Below, one piece after another: positions 20,845 to 32,349 of a DNA stretch of 64,000 nucleotides. The stretch is taken from NCBI RefSeq assembly GCF_017562075.2, contig NC_054083.1, positions 10,298,768-10,362,767 on the forward strand, written 5' to 3'. Numbering within the stretch: the stretch's first letter is position 1; every line of letters starts with the position of its first letter. A program made the position numbers and the translations under genes. Origin of the DNA: Anopheles merus. Its lineage: Eukaryota > Arthropoda > Insecta > Diptera > Culicidae. The notes under the pieces were generated by a model. The model saw only the letters and a list, made by a program, of their open reading frames with translations, was not told the DNA's origin and ran no database searches.

Positions 20845-21146
20845 CAGTGAACCATCTCTTATTTGAGAGGCAATGGGACTGTCGAATAAGAGGGGTTTTC
20901 AAATTACAGAGGTTTAAAGTGAATGAAAGGTCCAAACAAACAAGAAAGAGATAGATCATTTAGTATGCAGCCTTAACTGTTGCGATAGGAAACTGCGAAC
21001 AGAATCGCTAATTTGAGCATACATCTTTCAATAACCATGGCAAATAAAAGGGACACAGATTTCAGAGGTTTTCCAAATTAGAGAAACAAAAATGTACTGG
21101 AAATCAAGGGACTGAGCAAAATGTTCAAATAAAAGAGGTTTTTCTG
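20845..21146. mobile_element. pogo/Tigger-like MITE
   Basis: 302 bp from CAGTGAACCATCTCTTATTT to AAATAAAAGAGGTTTTTCTG, flanked by TA. The CAGT...ACTG-type imperfect terminal repeats with TTATTTGA are of pogo/Tigger style. Non-coding. Confidence 0.7.
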
Positions 21147-21559
21147 TATAATGATTTTTGTAACATTCGTTCACAGAGTGACATTTTGTTTTTTCTTCCT
21201 GCCTGATTATAGCTATTGTCTAAAAAGATCATTAATTCATTTATGAACAGATGCCACGAATGAAAAAAAGGGGAGCACAATTAATGAGATGAAAACTCAT
21301 TAGTGGTTGTTGTGCTCCCATCGAAGGTGTAAAATATGTGTATTTTTGTGTATTGATTTTTTCTCATCATAAACCTTATACTCTATTATTCGAGAACAAT
21401 CTGCATTAATTAAGCAATACCTCACGAAAGATATTACCTATATATCCTGTCCAATTGCTAATATATGGCTAGCGCGAGCGGACGAATTACCGCTCGCTCG
21501 TGATTCGCAGTAAGCAAAAGAGCCAGCTCGCTCGAATCGTCGCAAAGAATCATTTTGCC
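21147..21559. other. Unassigned sequence before the Tigger relic
   Basis: A near-palindromic word pair (GGAGCACAATTAATGAG / CTCATTAGTGGTTGTTGTGCTCC, about 21270-21320) is the only structure seen. The rest is AT-rich. Confidence 0.4.
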
Positions 21560-22400
21560 CATGTCTAATATCAACATCAAGTCTCGCCCACGAATATGGC
21601 GTAGGACTACAAACAGTACGCGACATTTTGAAACAAAAAAATCAATTGCAATCTTTTGAGCGAGATTGTGATATTTGGCTGGTCCTTCCAAGAGAAAAAC
21701 CATGGAGATGTCGTCGTATAAGCATCTCGATACCGCCGTTTAAACTTGGTTCAAACAAAAAGGTTCAGAAGGTGTGCCCATAATCCTTGATCAAATTTGC
21801 AATGCAGACGAGACAGGGCTATACTGGAAATGTCTATCAAAACAAACACTGGTAACTAGTTCTGAAAAGTTTGCACCCGGATTCAAAGAACCAAAAGAAA
21901 GGCTAACTGTATTGTGTTGTGCAAATGCGTCAGGAACGCATAAGATAAAACTTGTTGTGATACGGAAATCATAGAAGCCAAGACCGTTTAAAAACGTACA
22001 TACGGATGATTTACCCGTTGTCTACTACAGCCAGAGAAATGCTTGGATGACCAAAGACGTGTTTACTTACTGGTTCCAAAACAAATGGGCTCCGGAAGTC
22101 AAGTCGTTGTTGGCATCAAAAGGCCTCCCTCAAAGATCGATTTTACTATTGGCTCACACCATCCATCTCACTCATAAGAGTCGCTTCTCAATACGGATGA
22201 TATGTTTTCGATAAAATTTCTTCCGTTAAATGTGACCAGCCTGATTCAACCAATAGATCAAGGCGTGATTAATTAATTAAAACGATTTTACCAATCAACA
22301 ATATTAAATATGCCTAGACCAAGATGATCAGATGTTAGAGTTTTGGAAAAAGCTTACGATTTTGGATGCTGTATACGCTTTATCGAGTGCATGGAATAAA
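21560..22400 (+). pseudogene. pogo/Tigger transposase, internally deleted
   Basis: The N-terminal helix-turn-helix block reads SLAHEYGVGLQTVRDILKQK, followed after a poorly conserved stretch by WFKQKGSEGVPI. The frame then jumps directly to QICNADETGLYWKC, so the second DNA-binding (CENP-B-like) domain expected between them is missing. The DDE core continues APGFKEPKERLTVLCCANAS, then a stop, then NVHTDDLPVVYYSQRNAWMT with DVFTYWF. ADETG carries the first catalytic Asp. The tail LDAVYALSSAWNKV ends where another repeat element starts (22402). The role was DNA transposition; it is inactive. Confidence 0.85.
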
Positions 22401-22401
22401 G

Positions 22402-22745
22402 TAGTGGTGGGTAATCCGGAGCTGAGGCATGGATCAACTCCGACTCTGGTGCGCAAAATATGACTCCGACTCCGGATTATAACCGGATTTGACTCCGGAT
22501 CAATCCGGATCAGTCCGGATCAGTGCGGATCAGACAATTCTTGATGAGTTCATTGACTTTCAAGTAAGGCATCGAATATGTACGAAAAGGTGTAACAATT
22601 TACACGAACTGATCCGGACTGATCCGGACTCTGAGTTGATGAGTCCGAGGGTTTTCCCGTGCGCACCCCCCCCCCCCCCCCCGCAAAGCAGTCCGGAGCA
22701 ACTCCGAGTCTAACTCAGAGGGGTACCGGAGTCGGATCGATCCGA
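22402..22745. mobile_element. Partial hAT-like element with TCCGGATC repeats
   Basis: Starts TAGTGGTGGGTAATCCGGAG, the TAGNGNTGGG terminus also seen at 13073, and contains repeated GATCAGTCCGGATCAG and, inverted, CTGATCCGGACTGATCC. A run of 18 C (22667-22684) lies inside. No matching right terminus was seen. GGAATAAA occurs at both sides (22393-22400, about 22788-22795) and could be a duplication or simply transposase sequence. Confidence 0.5.
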
Positions 22746-22829
22746 TTACAATTTGTCTGTCAAAATTGACGCCGGTCAGCTGATGCTTGGAATAAACAAC
22801 ATAAATAAGATTGCAAAAGCTGCAACTAA

Positions 22830-23365
22830 CGATTCAAGTTTTCTCCATCCTACCACGTTCCATCGTTAATAGAATACGACTTCCTTGTTGACCTGTTCAA
22901 TGAGTAAGTTCTGCTGATTTGATCCCATTGTTTACCCAGTTCCGTTTGTTCCCCAGGTTTGATATTGCAGTCACAGCTTCTGCGGATGAGGGTTTATGCC
23001 GTCTAGCGTTATTAAAAAGGCTTAGAAATAATGCAGTCCTGAACGCGACCTTACTGCAATGTGTGGGAAGCGGCCAGGCTCCATGCCGATTCGCAACAAT
23101 CGACGGCTTCAGGATGATCGTCTATGCTGCTCCTGTTACAGTTCCGTATCATAGGAAACAAATGTTCGTGCTGTCCCGGCTGCAGTTTTGTTCCAGTGGG
23201 GGTCGAGAATTCATGCCACTTCGGGTGCAGCTTAATTTAAGTGCTAGAGCGAAAAGACGAGAGATAAATGTCGTCCCGGCAGCTGCTATAGTGTTAAACA
23301 ACGGCGAGGGTCCATTTCATTTATACTCGAGTCAAGTACAATATCAGAGCGAAAAGGATGTTTGA
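22830..23365 (+). CDS. Unidentified ORF with a candidate 53-bp intron
   Basis: An open frame from 22830 (after a stop) runs SPSYHVPSLIEYDFLVDLF up to a GTAAGT donor at 22904. A CCCCAG acceptor ends at 22956. Splicing joins LVDLFNE to FDIAVTASADEGLCRLALLK in frame and continues to a stop at 23363-23365. The second exon holds GSGQAPCRFATIDGFRMIV and QMFVLSRLQFCSSGGREF. I do not recognise the protein. It lacks an in-frame Met in the first exon, so an upstream exon, a transposon relic or chance are all possible. A codon-usage or homology search would decide. Confidence 0.3.
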
Positions 23366-23713
23366 AGCATTTGTGGTGAGTACATAAGTAATATGTGGGA
23401 ATTTGTCACCTATGATCCCCCTACCTATATGTGTGAGTCGAGTGCATTGCACGGCAGACAAGAGAATGTGTACAAAGGTTGATCAAGTAGGTGCTCTCAG
23501 TAGGGGTGCACGGTGCTGCTGGTGTGCGGCCCGTACAGTATGAGTATCAACATGTTTTGTACATAGTGTTTATTTATATAATATTTTGTGATTGCGTAAA
23601 TTGTTGTGACGAAAGTTATGAATATAACACTTTGTCAATCTCAAAAAGGAAAATCGTATTTGATAAATGCTACCAAAAACACAAATATATTTGAAGTTTA
23701 TATCCTAATTATT
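23366..23713. other. Unassigned sequence
   Basis: No feature recognised; AT-rich towards the hAT element at 23722. Confidence 0.4.
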
Positions 23714-23721
23714 ATTGTTAC

Positions 23722-24454
23722 CAGTGTTGTGAACGGTGATAGTCGTCGACATGAAATTTTACAAAATGATACTTTTTGAAGCATCGCATTCTAGATCCAC
23801 GCATTAATTCGACAATCACGGAAAAAAATATCATTTGACACGATGATATTTTCCTGCTATAATCATTAGACTTTTTGATTTTGCCGTACCTCATGTGAAC
23901 TAGATCTTCATCAAAAATGGTTCCTTTTTCGTGTTTTCGCGTGAATTTCTATACTCCTGTAAGAGAACCCGTTGCCGGTCTCATGGTACAGTCGTCAACT
24001 CGTACGACTTAACAACATGCCCGTCATGGGTTCAAGCCCCAAATAGACCGTGCCACCATACGTAGGACTGACTATCCTGCTATGGGGGGAAATCAATAAG
24101 TCACTGAAAGCCAACCCCACAAGTGTGTTGGCAGGCCTTGACCGGCATCGGTTGTTGAGCCAAAGAAGAAGAGAAGAAGAAGTAAGAGAACACCATTTTC
24201 CGGGTTGACTGAGTGAAAATATCAAGTGGTCTAATGGCTAAGTATATATCGATATGAACGATTGAGCAGTTCTGGCGTCTCATGAAAAATGTCAAATGAC
24301 ATTCATTCTACATTTTTTGCAATCATGTCATCGCAAAAGCATTGATTGTTATTGCACAAATGATTTGGGAACCATGAATATCATGATCAAAAAATGATTT
24401 TGACACCCGCTTACTGCGAATATCATAAAAAAATGTCAACAATTAACAACACTA
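23722..24454. mobile_element. Non-autonomous hAT (CAGTGTTGT family), copy 1
   Basis: Starts CAGTGTTGTGAACGG, ends GTTAACAACACTA-like (AATTAACAACACTA), and is flanked by the perfect 8-bp duplication ATTGTTAC (23714-23721, 24455-24462). Inside, a SINE is nested (23969-24182). It shares internal words (GACATGAAATTTTACAAAAT, GATATTTTCCTG) with copies at 25418 and about 41760. No coding capacity. Confidence 0.85.
23969..24182 (+). mobile_element. tRNA-derived SINE, subfamily A
   Basis: Flanked by TAAGAGAAC on both sides (23960-23968, 24183-24191). Head: TGGTACAGTCGTCAACTCG (A-box position) and GGGTTCAAGCCCC (B-box). The body includes ACGTAGGACTGACTATCCTG and CAGGCCTTGACCGGCATCGG, with a GAAGAAGAGAAGAAGAAG tail. 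Full-length reference copy for this window. Confidence 0.9.
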
Positions 24455-24462
24455 ATTGTTAC

Positions 24463-25409
24463 AACGGGCTCATTAACTCACTTTTACCTCCTTCTCCTAC
24501 TCCTTGGTCAGCGATCTGACAACTCACGGACGTTCTTCCATACATACACTAGTAAAAGGCGGGGCAACTGGAACTCACCGGATCGGAGCAATCCGAAGCA
24601 TCCCGGAGTCGTGTGGGTCAACCTGAAACGTACAAATAGATGTAGTATGTGCAACGATTTCCTTAGATACGAGAAAGCATAAGCGATTCCGGTCCATTGG
24701 TGCAGCGAGTACGGGTTGGGTATTGAACCTATTTTGACCTGACCCAAACTCGCTGCACCAATGGGTCGGAGTCGCTTTACTTTCTTACAAGTACTAATCA
24801 TTCGAGTCAACTCGAAGTCCTTAGTTCCTCGGGTTGGATTTGTTTCCGACTCCGATCTAGCACACCCGCTCCACTAGCGGATCGGAATCATTGATGATTC
24901 ATGATGTGCGTTACCCTATTGCATCAAAACCCTTTACTGTAACTTAGTCTGACCTACATTAGGATACGCGAGCATTGTTTGGTACCCAGTTAGTCTGGTG
25001 TGAACTGACAGGGTTGAAAGCGTTTAACCGTTACGCGGCTCTTGGGGCAATCGGGTGCTACTCTTCTCCCATATGAAATTCGGTGTCGTATGTTTGGTTT
25101 AATGATTCCCACGATCGTTGATTCTCAACCTTTGATTATTAGTGGTTTGCTTGGAAATGAGATTGACTGTCTTTCATTGTTCTTTAGTGAGCTGAGATCG
25201 TAGATGACGTATGATCACGTGTATCCAGTCGGCGTGTCAGAACTGATTATGCAACCTGATCACACGCTGGAGTTGGGCTATGGTTGCAATTGTTGGTTAT
25301 TGTGTGCTGGTCCCATCATGCGGCACTGTTGAATCCACAAAGATACGCCAATACATGTGGTGGCCAGCTAACGGTTTATCTCTATATGACGGTATATCTC
25401 TATTTTATA
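24463..25409. other. Unassigned sequence with GGATCGGA words
   Basis: 24575-24890 repeats GGATCGGAGCAATCCG / GACTCCGATCTAGCACACCC and CTCGCTGCACCAATGG in both orientations, in a style like the elements at 22402 and 53352. These are probably further hAT-type termini. The rest is unassigned. Confidence 0.4.
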
Positions 25410-25623
25410 CCCACGGCCAGTGTTGTTAGCGGTGACGTTCTTCGACATTAAATTGCCTACTTTGACTCGATTTGAAGCTTCGCATTCAGTTTTCACTCTT
25501 TCATTCTACAGTCACGTCAAAAAATGTCGTTTGTTTCGGCGACATTTTTTGGCGACATTCATTTGACTTTCATTTTCGAGTGCACTAGATCTCCTTCTCC
25601 TATGTAACACTTATTTCTTTTAA

Positions 25624-26204
25624 CCGTAGAGTTGGCAACCAGATTTACACACGTAAGTTGGCAACCGGCATAGCCGGGTATTCCACACGTTTTGATGCAA
25701 AAAATAAACGATTTTCATAGGTAAACAATGCTTTCTATATTTCAATGCTGTAAGCAAGTAATGCCGACCATATATTCTCTTCTATTTCATTTATTCCTTA
25801 AGTTTTTTCATTTTATTATAAAAATAACGGTCAAATTGAAATTTGGAATCGCTTGAATTTGACTCGAAAATAAGCACAATACGAAAAGAAGAAGAAGAGA
25901 ACGTTTGTAGAGGAGTAGAACATGAATGACGTTTGTAGAACATTTTGTAGAGGAGAAACGTCATTCTCCTTACAAAATGTATGGAATACCCGGGTATGCT
26001 AATTGCCAACTTACGTGGTAAAGTTAAAAAAATCAAAATAAAATACTTACAGGCTGTTTAAAATTACAACTTATGCTCCAAAAAATCATAAATTAAAAGT
26101 TGGGAGGATACGGAACATTTCAGGTCAATAAAAGCAATAAATCAAAAGTTATTGCAGTTCGAAGTTGAAAAAAATACCCGGGTATCCGGTTGCCAACTTA
26201 AGGG
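25624..26204. mobile_element. TTAA-flanked element (piggyBac-like MITE)
   Basis: TTAA lies at both edges (25620-25623, 26205-26208). Ends read CCGTAGAGTTGGCAACC and, on the other strand, CCCTTAAGTTGGCAACCGG. Subterminal repeats of GTTGGCAACCGG and ATACCCGGGTAT occur in both orientations. TTAA target sites and CC-starting ends fit piggyBac. Non-coding. Confidence 0.65.
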
Positions 26205-26389
26205 TTAAAAACGAGTGCTCCAGCAAGAAGACACTGATATTCGCTCTGGCCAAGTAAAAATATTTAATTTTTCAGTCCCTACGATTGTTAAAGGCACGAG
26301 GGAGTTCTGATTTCACAAGATGAATGTCAATTGACATTCAAACTTCATTTTTTATAGTCATGTCATCGCAAAGACCAAGATCTATTAAG

Positions 26390-27030
26390 GAGAACAGGTC
26401 GATGCAAAGCCCGTTGCTAGGTTGCCATTTTCAGCTCGCTTTTGACAGTTTTATGACAAAGTGTTTACAAACAAACGGCTAATAGTTAACGCGGAAAAGT
26501 GGACGAGTTTACTATTGGAAAGATTATATTGGTTAAATTTCTTGCGGTCAATCACTTCTGGAGAATAAAAGAGAAGTAATTGCAGTTTACTCTGTATTCA
26601 GAAACATGGATAATCTTTTTCATTGTTTGCCATTACGTGACCACAAACCACAAACTTTTGCAACAGTCCTGCTGGAAAAACGAAATGTTTAACATGTTCA
26701 ACTGGGTAAAAGAAGTCCTATTTACATTCAATTAAACACTGAGAGTAAAATGAAACATCCAATCGGCACACACTGGTACAATATGCATACCGTCCTTTAC
26801 TTATAACCCGGCGACGAATGATAAATGAAATCCTTGGATTGTATCAGTCATGTTATATAGGATTCCAATTCTTAAAATATTCTAACAGGAAATGAATGGA
26901 AAATGCTGAACAAAACTCTCATTCACTCTATAGCAACGTCCATCGCTAAAGATAAACAATGTTCACTTTAACTATCAACATTTTCCTATGGCTTTCTGTC
27001 AATTTACTCTAAACGCTTCGACCTGTTCTC
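26390..27030. mobile_element. Inverted-repeat element (GAGAACAGGTCGA ends)
   Basis: Ends GAGAACAGGTCGATGC / GCTTCGACCTGTTCTC form a roughly 16-bp inverted repeat around 641 bp of AT-rich sequence. The target duplication is not clear, so the superfamily is undecided. Nested in the hAT element 25418-27189. Confidence 0.5.
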
Positions 27031-27197
27031 TTTCAAGGACCTTGGCAAAGACACTGAAGGTAACCACACATATGAATGTCGGTTTTCAACAGTAGTTTCT
27101 TGGCAACAGTGAATGTGATGAACGAAAAATGATTTTGACCAGCAGCCTACTGCGAACGTCAAAAAAAAGTTCAACAGTTTACATCACAGCCCTCGGC

Positions 27198-28208
27198 GGT
27201 ATAACTCTTGCAGCGACATACAGGGTTTTCGAGGATTATATTGACATGTTCAGCGAGTTTTTGATTCGTTCGAGCATATAATTGACTCTTTCAGAGAGAT
27301 ATAGAATTGTTCGGAAGTAGGCGTTGACATGTTCGGTTATACTGTAGAGCTGATGCAGATGTCAATGGCTTTGAAACTAAAAACAATTCTGACATGGTAG
27401 CAATGGCAAAGGAGGAGGAAGATACGAGTGGATCTGAGGAAGAAGATATTGGATATTAAAAATCGACATAAAGACAACGAAAATGCATGTAGAGGGCCTT
27501 CTAACTTTTATGGATCAGAAAGGTTTTCAATATTGCGTTTTGAATATTGCGACCGTTCGTAAGACTGATATCAATCAGATGATACAGTATTTCCAAAAAC
27601 AATCAAAGATTACGGATTTCTTTGATCAAAATAATAATTCTACTTAACATGAATATAAGCAGCGAGCATTCCGACAATACAGTAATGAATTGAACATAAA
27701 TCTGAACTTGGAATGCCTGTATAAAAACAATTCTGGTGTTTTTGTTTACATTCTAGCAGAACAAAACCCTTAAGTTATAAACATTTTTGGGTTTCGGACC
27801 GCGCGGATAGATCCCGCACAACAAAATCGAGCAGTTCATGAGCTCGCTTTCTATCTCGCTTTCCACCGAAACCGATCGAGAAAGCGAACAGAATTGTCCG
27901 AATAACCGATCGAAGCTCTTAATCGATTGAAGCGTTTACGGTATTTCGAGAGAGCGCGCTGCATGTGTTTGTCTCTTTCTGACAAAAAAGCTTCGGTACG
28001 CAACTGTGTTGGCGCAAAAATGATAGTGACCGAAAAATAGTTCACACCCACGTTCTCTTTCTCCCCTCCTTCCCCTTTTCTCCATTCTTTCACCTCGCTT
28101 TATCATTATTGGTTCTTGCTCTCAACCTGCATTGAGCGAGAGGCTGACAAGTTTTTGATCGCTTTGCGCAGCGGGAAGTTTTCGATCGCTTTGCGCAGCG
28201 GGGCGGGT
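27198..28208. other. Unassigned; GATCG/GAAAGCGA-rich stretch
   Basis: 27840-28000 contains CTCGCTTTC words and their inverse. 28155-28205 has a tandem pair of GATCGCTTTGCGCAGCGGG. No gene recognised. Confidence 0.4.
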
Positions 28209-28344
28209 ATATGCGATATCGAGCAGTCGTTAACTGTTTTGACGATCGTTTATTTTAACAGGAATGAACAACAAATGAACTCAGTTAAACCAAAATGAAC
28301 TTTAAACGACTGTGAAAATGTGTTCATTTATTCACGATGCCGGC
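28209..28344. mobile_element. Truncated GCTGGCATCGCGAA MITE, copy 3
   Basis: Matches the right-hand part of the MITE at 42320-42677 (ATGCGATATCGAGCAGTCGT, AACAGGAATGAACAACAAAT) and ends in CACGATGCCGGC before TA. The left half is absent. Confidence 0.75.
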
Positions 28345-28619
28345 TATTATTAGTTCGTGCACAAATCGTGGTTAACAAAAACCTCATCCCACTCAGAACA
28401 GTACTGATGCACAGAGTAGAATTGAAAAAATAGCGGAGAAACTCATTTCTTTTCTACATGCATGCTTGGTTTAAAATCAACCGCTTGCGTTCTAGATGCC
28501 GGCGGAGCGAAAAGTTGATGAAAATCAGCGCCGGGCTGAATGTGTTAATGATAATGTTGGATAACTTGAATGTTAGAAGGTCAAAGATATGCAAGAGAAA
28601 TTAGTGGCTGGCTTACCCG

Positions 28620-28779
28620 GCGCTCTAGCACCAATCGAACACGACATCGAACATGGAAAATGTATGGGATTAGACATGTTTGTCTTGTTTGTTTGTTTGT
28701 TTGTGTCTGACAGTGCACCTCCATATGATTATATGGGTTTGTTCGAGTCGGATGTCGTGTTCGATTGGTGCCAGAGCGC
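28620..28779. mobile_element. 160-bp MITE with ~32-bp terminal inverted repeats
   Basis: GCGCTCTAGCACCAATCGAA...CGACATCGAAC on the left is mirrored by GTTCGAGTCGGATGTCGTGT...GGTGCCAGAGCGC on the right. The middle contains a short TTTG run. The open frame across it (28589-28891) simply follows the repeat and is not taken as a gene. No target duplication identified. Confidence 0.7.
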
Positions 28780-29360
28780 AGCCTTAGTCATGATTTTGGC
28801 TCCGGCAGGTTTAGCAAGATGGTCAGCAGATCCTGCTTTAGAAGGTGCAGTAAAGTATACGCGATTTCGTTATTCAACTATTCGAAGTTGAAGTTGTTAA
28901 ACGTTTAAAGTTTCAACTATGCCATGCTGTTTCCGACGAGTTTCGATCGGATTCACGTATCTTTTGCTGAAATCCCTCATTAGCTCGGTTGGAATCAATA
29001 ATGATAAAAATGAAGCCGAGTTCGTAAAAAACAGTACATATAAATTGAATATTTAACACATGATTAGCATGAATTGCATATTGAATATAAAAAAAATATA
29101 AAAAGGGTAGTAAACAAAAGAATGATGATATGACATTGGGAAAGCAATCAAGTTTATTGAGTGTTAATATGTCATGTATTTTTAACCATATAACCTATTT
29201 GTATTTTATGGATTATTCTTTCTGAAGAACTATAGCTACTCAATCTATAAACTTCATTAATTTAACTTAATTCAGATTAATAGTTCTTTTAAAATTGATT
29301 AAAGAATTAATCATTTTCGAACCATTACTACTAGTGGGTTAAAAAATGCATTAAAAACGT
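28780..29360. other. Unassigned AT-rich sequence
   Basis: No feature recognised. Confidence 0.4.
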
Positions 29361-29530
29361 CTTCTTCTTCTTTTTTTGGCGTAACGTACTACGCGGACAA
29401 GACGGCCTATACAACAGGCTTTCGAGACTTAATTCATTACCACGTAGCCGTATAGTCTGTCCTTGGTACAGGTGGCGGACGGTCCATCCCGTGCTTGAAC
29501 CCATTACGGGCATGTAGTTAAATCGTATAC
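29361..29530 (-). mobile_element. tRNA-derived SINE, subfamily B, reverse orientation
   Basis: The plus strand begins with CTTCTTCTTC (the tail reversed), then GGCGTAACGTACTACGCGGA, CTTTCGAGACTTAATTCATT, and the head CGTGCTTGAACCCATTACGG. The body differs from subfamily A but the tRNA-like head is shared. The A-box end is degraded and no duplication was found. Confidence 0.7.
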
Positions 29531-30310
29531 TATATCGCCAAAAATATAGTTTAATTAGTTTTAATTGTGGAATTTGTATTAATCATAACAACGTTTTATT
29601 CAAGACCTTGAATTCTAGCAATTGCGAGCCTTATGACAGAACACTGATACAAGAGTTGTTTATTATGTTTACAATTTTTAGAAGATATCTGTTTAGCAAT
29701 TATCAATGCTAGCAATATTAAATTATTAACAATAATGTTGTGAAAAGGGTTCCCTTCTATATTTTGCGTTACACGGGGCATACTCGGTTGATTATATGGT
29801 CCGTTATGCATACAAATGCAGAACAACGAAATATGTGGCTGGATCATACAATTCGAAACTAAAATATGTTACGCTAATTTGATAAACAAGAATTAGATAA
29901 CATGCAGGCAAACTAATTCTATTTAACAAAATAATTTACCAATAATTATATTTACGAGCGAACAATAAAAAAATATGTTTTTTTTCTAATATACTAATAA
30001 GCTGGTATGAACTTCATTCCTAAGTTCATATTCTATTGTAGTATATATCGTTAGCTATATGTTCCCGAATTTGTAACAAATATGCTGTAGCTCCAGAAGG
30101 AATTGCTCGTGACGATAGCAATCGATTGAATGTTCCTTTTCTAGCTAAAAGCCTTCTGTACTACTACTGTACTACTTCGTCTGCACAAAAAATATGTAGA
30201 TAAATAGTTGCTAAAACTACTTTCTTAGCTACACGAATTTGAATTTCCATACTTTTAAAAAATATCCTAAATATACTTCACAAAATTCCAAATGTTGGCT
30301 CTATTATTCT
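29531..30310. other. Unassigned AT-rich sequence
   Basis: No feature recognised; possibly the 3' flank of the Harbinger element that follows. Confidence 0.4.
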
Positions 30311-31696
30311 TCATGCTTTTGAATGTACTGTATTGAAAATTTTCCGGACAGACCCTTGGGGATTACTTCCTGCGTAAGGTCTTATGCAGTAGTGTGAAAG
30401 AGCAAAAGCTTTATCGCCTAAAAGCATGAATGGAATTTTAAGCGCATAGGGTAATTTAAGTATTTTTGGCTGAAGGATACCCAATTCACTATTTTCAAAT
30501 TTCTGGTAAATTTTAGATTGCGAAAAATACCTCAATCCGAAATTGCACTTCATTCCAATCCACTCCAAAATCCGAAAAATCGACAAATCGATCCACAAAA
30601 TCCGAAATTCCACTTTTCTTTTCCAATTTCTTTTTCACCAACATGCTGGCAATTATGCTATTTATTGCAAAAGAAAAATCCTATGCAAAAGAAAAATCCG
30701 GAAATTGAATATCCGGATATTCTGCAATGATTTAAATAATCCGGCTTTCTCACTGTAGAAGAATATTTGAAGGAGGAAAACGAAGGAGATCTGTAATAAT
30801 TTAGCCTATTTTTTAATTATTGTAAGCTATGTTTATTTCATGAATAGTAATATTTTCAGCTATACAAATAAAAATTGTTACAAAATCGAAACTATCATTA
30901 TTATTATTTAACTATTTAATTTTTCTCTTGCTGCTCACAATTCAAAAGGAACGATCACAGCGATCTGAAGTAAAGCCCTGGCCAATTTAACATAATCAAT
31001 AAAATAGAGGCTAGATTAAACTACTATTTCCGAAACCGAACCAGACAAAAATGTCTTTATGTGGATATTAAACGAAATGGTCTTTTGCCTACAGGGGTTG
31101 ATGCGTCAACGTTTTGTTAAATGATTTTACTATTTAAACATCATAGGCAAAAAAATGTTCTGAATATTTTTATCCATGAACCAGATAGTGAATTTTATTA
31201 CCTTTACGTAGCCTTTTAACGCTTTAATCAAGCATTGATAAACCTCGGGGATTATTTTTCCAATCAGTTGTCTAGAAACCTAAAAAAAATAATCGCCAAA
31301 CAGTTTAGTAGATTTTCAATTTTCAAAGATTTTTTTTTCACTTACACGAAACATATATTCGAGGCTTTTATAGCTATCGCCTGTGGCTAGATATCTCAAT
31401 GTTATCAACAATCTCTCTCGTGGCGTTACAGCAGGACGCATATTGGTGTTCAGCATAGATAGAAGATACTCAAAATCGGCCTCACGCATGCGAATAAACT
31501 TTCGAATGGTTTTACCCGTGTCTTCACTCATATCTTGCAGCATTAAGTTACCATACTCGTTTCTTTTTAAAACGTATTTTCGAGCCCAAAATATACGGCA
31601 AGGGCGCGGTCTTTCACGATTCTGTTGTTTATGTAGTACTAAATTTATTAGTATTAATGCAATTGAGATAAGTAAAAGTTCTATGTCCGGATCCAT
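30311..31696 (-). pseudogene. PIF/Harbinger transposase, split and decayed
   Basis: ATG 31696 (MDPDIELLLISIALIL) leads into FIRMREADFEYLLSMLNTNM and RERLLITLRYLATGDSYKSL, the conserved N-terminal region of PIF/Harbinger transposases. A GT donor at 31345 and AG acceptor at 31280 define a 66-bp intron; splicing gives MFRVSRQLIGKIIPEVYQCL. The central GAIDGKH block is not visible: about 600 bp of AT-rich sequence replaces it. The C-terminal part returns as YQKFENSELGILQPKILKLP and FMLLGDKAFALSHYCIRPY, where GDKAF is the third-acid region. An ATCCGAAA-rich stretch (30540-30620) sits in between. Inactive. Confidence 0.8.
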
Positions 31697-31892
31697 TTTC
31701 AGTTGTATTGTTTGGTCCCAACTAATAGCAACGATGGAAACAAATGCATCAATGACGATGTGATCAAAAGAAATCGAAAGACGATCGTGAAGCGCTACCT
31801 GTCAGATATTTCACCTGTCAGAATAGTTCATTTCGCTGTATATTTCACTTCATGTAGCCTCGCGGTGACATTTTTAGGACTATTATCCATGC

Positions 31893-31951
31893 AAATCGAT
31901 TAACCGGCATCCGTTCGGCCCCGAGCATGCCGGATAATCGACGTTCTACTG
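31893..31951. mobile_element. Single pogo/Tigger-type terminus
   Basis: The reverse complement starts CAGTAGAACGTCGATTATCC and includes GGCATGCTCGGGGCC and CCGGTTAATCG. A homologous end stands at 48670-48723. TA follows at 31952. Only one end was recognised. Confidence 0.55.
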
Positions 31952-31953
31952 TA

Positions 31954-32349
31954 CTTAAAATATATTTATATATTCCCGGATGCAACACATCTGCTAAAAT
32001 TGCTGAGAAACTGGTTCATCGATTACGGCTTCTTTTATAACGGCAAAAAAATTAATTCAGATTCAATGAAAGATTTGATAAAGACTAGAGGTGAATCAGG
32101 AATAACACCGCTGTTCAAGTTGAGTGAAAGCCATTTAAATATGACGTCTCAAGAACGATAAAACGTCAGAAGAGCAGCATAATTATTATCTCGCACTTCG
32201 GCGATATGTATAAGGAGATACTACCCAGATACCGACATTGCTTCAGATTTAGCTAATTCCTTAGAAATAGTTAATTTATGGTTTGATGTTGTAAATTCGT
32301 ATAAACCATATGCCTCAGAAATCTTATAATGGAAATGATAACCTCGAAT
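31954..32349. other. Unassigned sequence
   Basis: No feature recognised. Confidence 0.4.

Larger units (their letters stand above)
25418..27189. mobile_element. Non-autonomous hAT (CAGTGTTGT family), copy 2, with nested elements
   Basis: Starts CAGTGTTGTTAGCGG and ends CAACAGTTTACATCACAG. Flanking 8-mers are CCCACGGC (25410-25417) and CCCTCGGC (27190-27197), 7 of 8 identical. Internal words match copy 1 (TGCGAACGTCAAAAAAAAGT, ATGTCATCGCAAAGA). It has grown by nested insertions at 25624-26204 and 26390-27030. Confidence 0.75.

Noticed and set aside
23969..24060. A true tRNA gene in the SINE head
   Set aside because: Only the B-box and an A-box-like word are present; the region is repeated with a body, AAG tail and target duplications, so it is a SINE.
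27851..28093. 80-codon minus-strand frame rich in Arg/Lys
   Set aside because: Composition follows CGATCG/GAAAGCGA words; no domain or start context to support a gene.
28589..28891. 100-codon open frame with a hydrophobic stretch
   Set aside because: Lies across a 160-bp inverted-repeat MITE; the hydrophobic run comes from a TTTG repeat.
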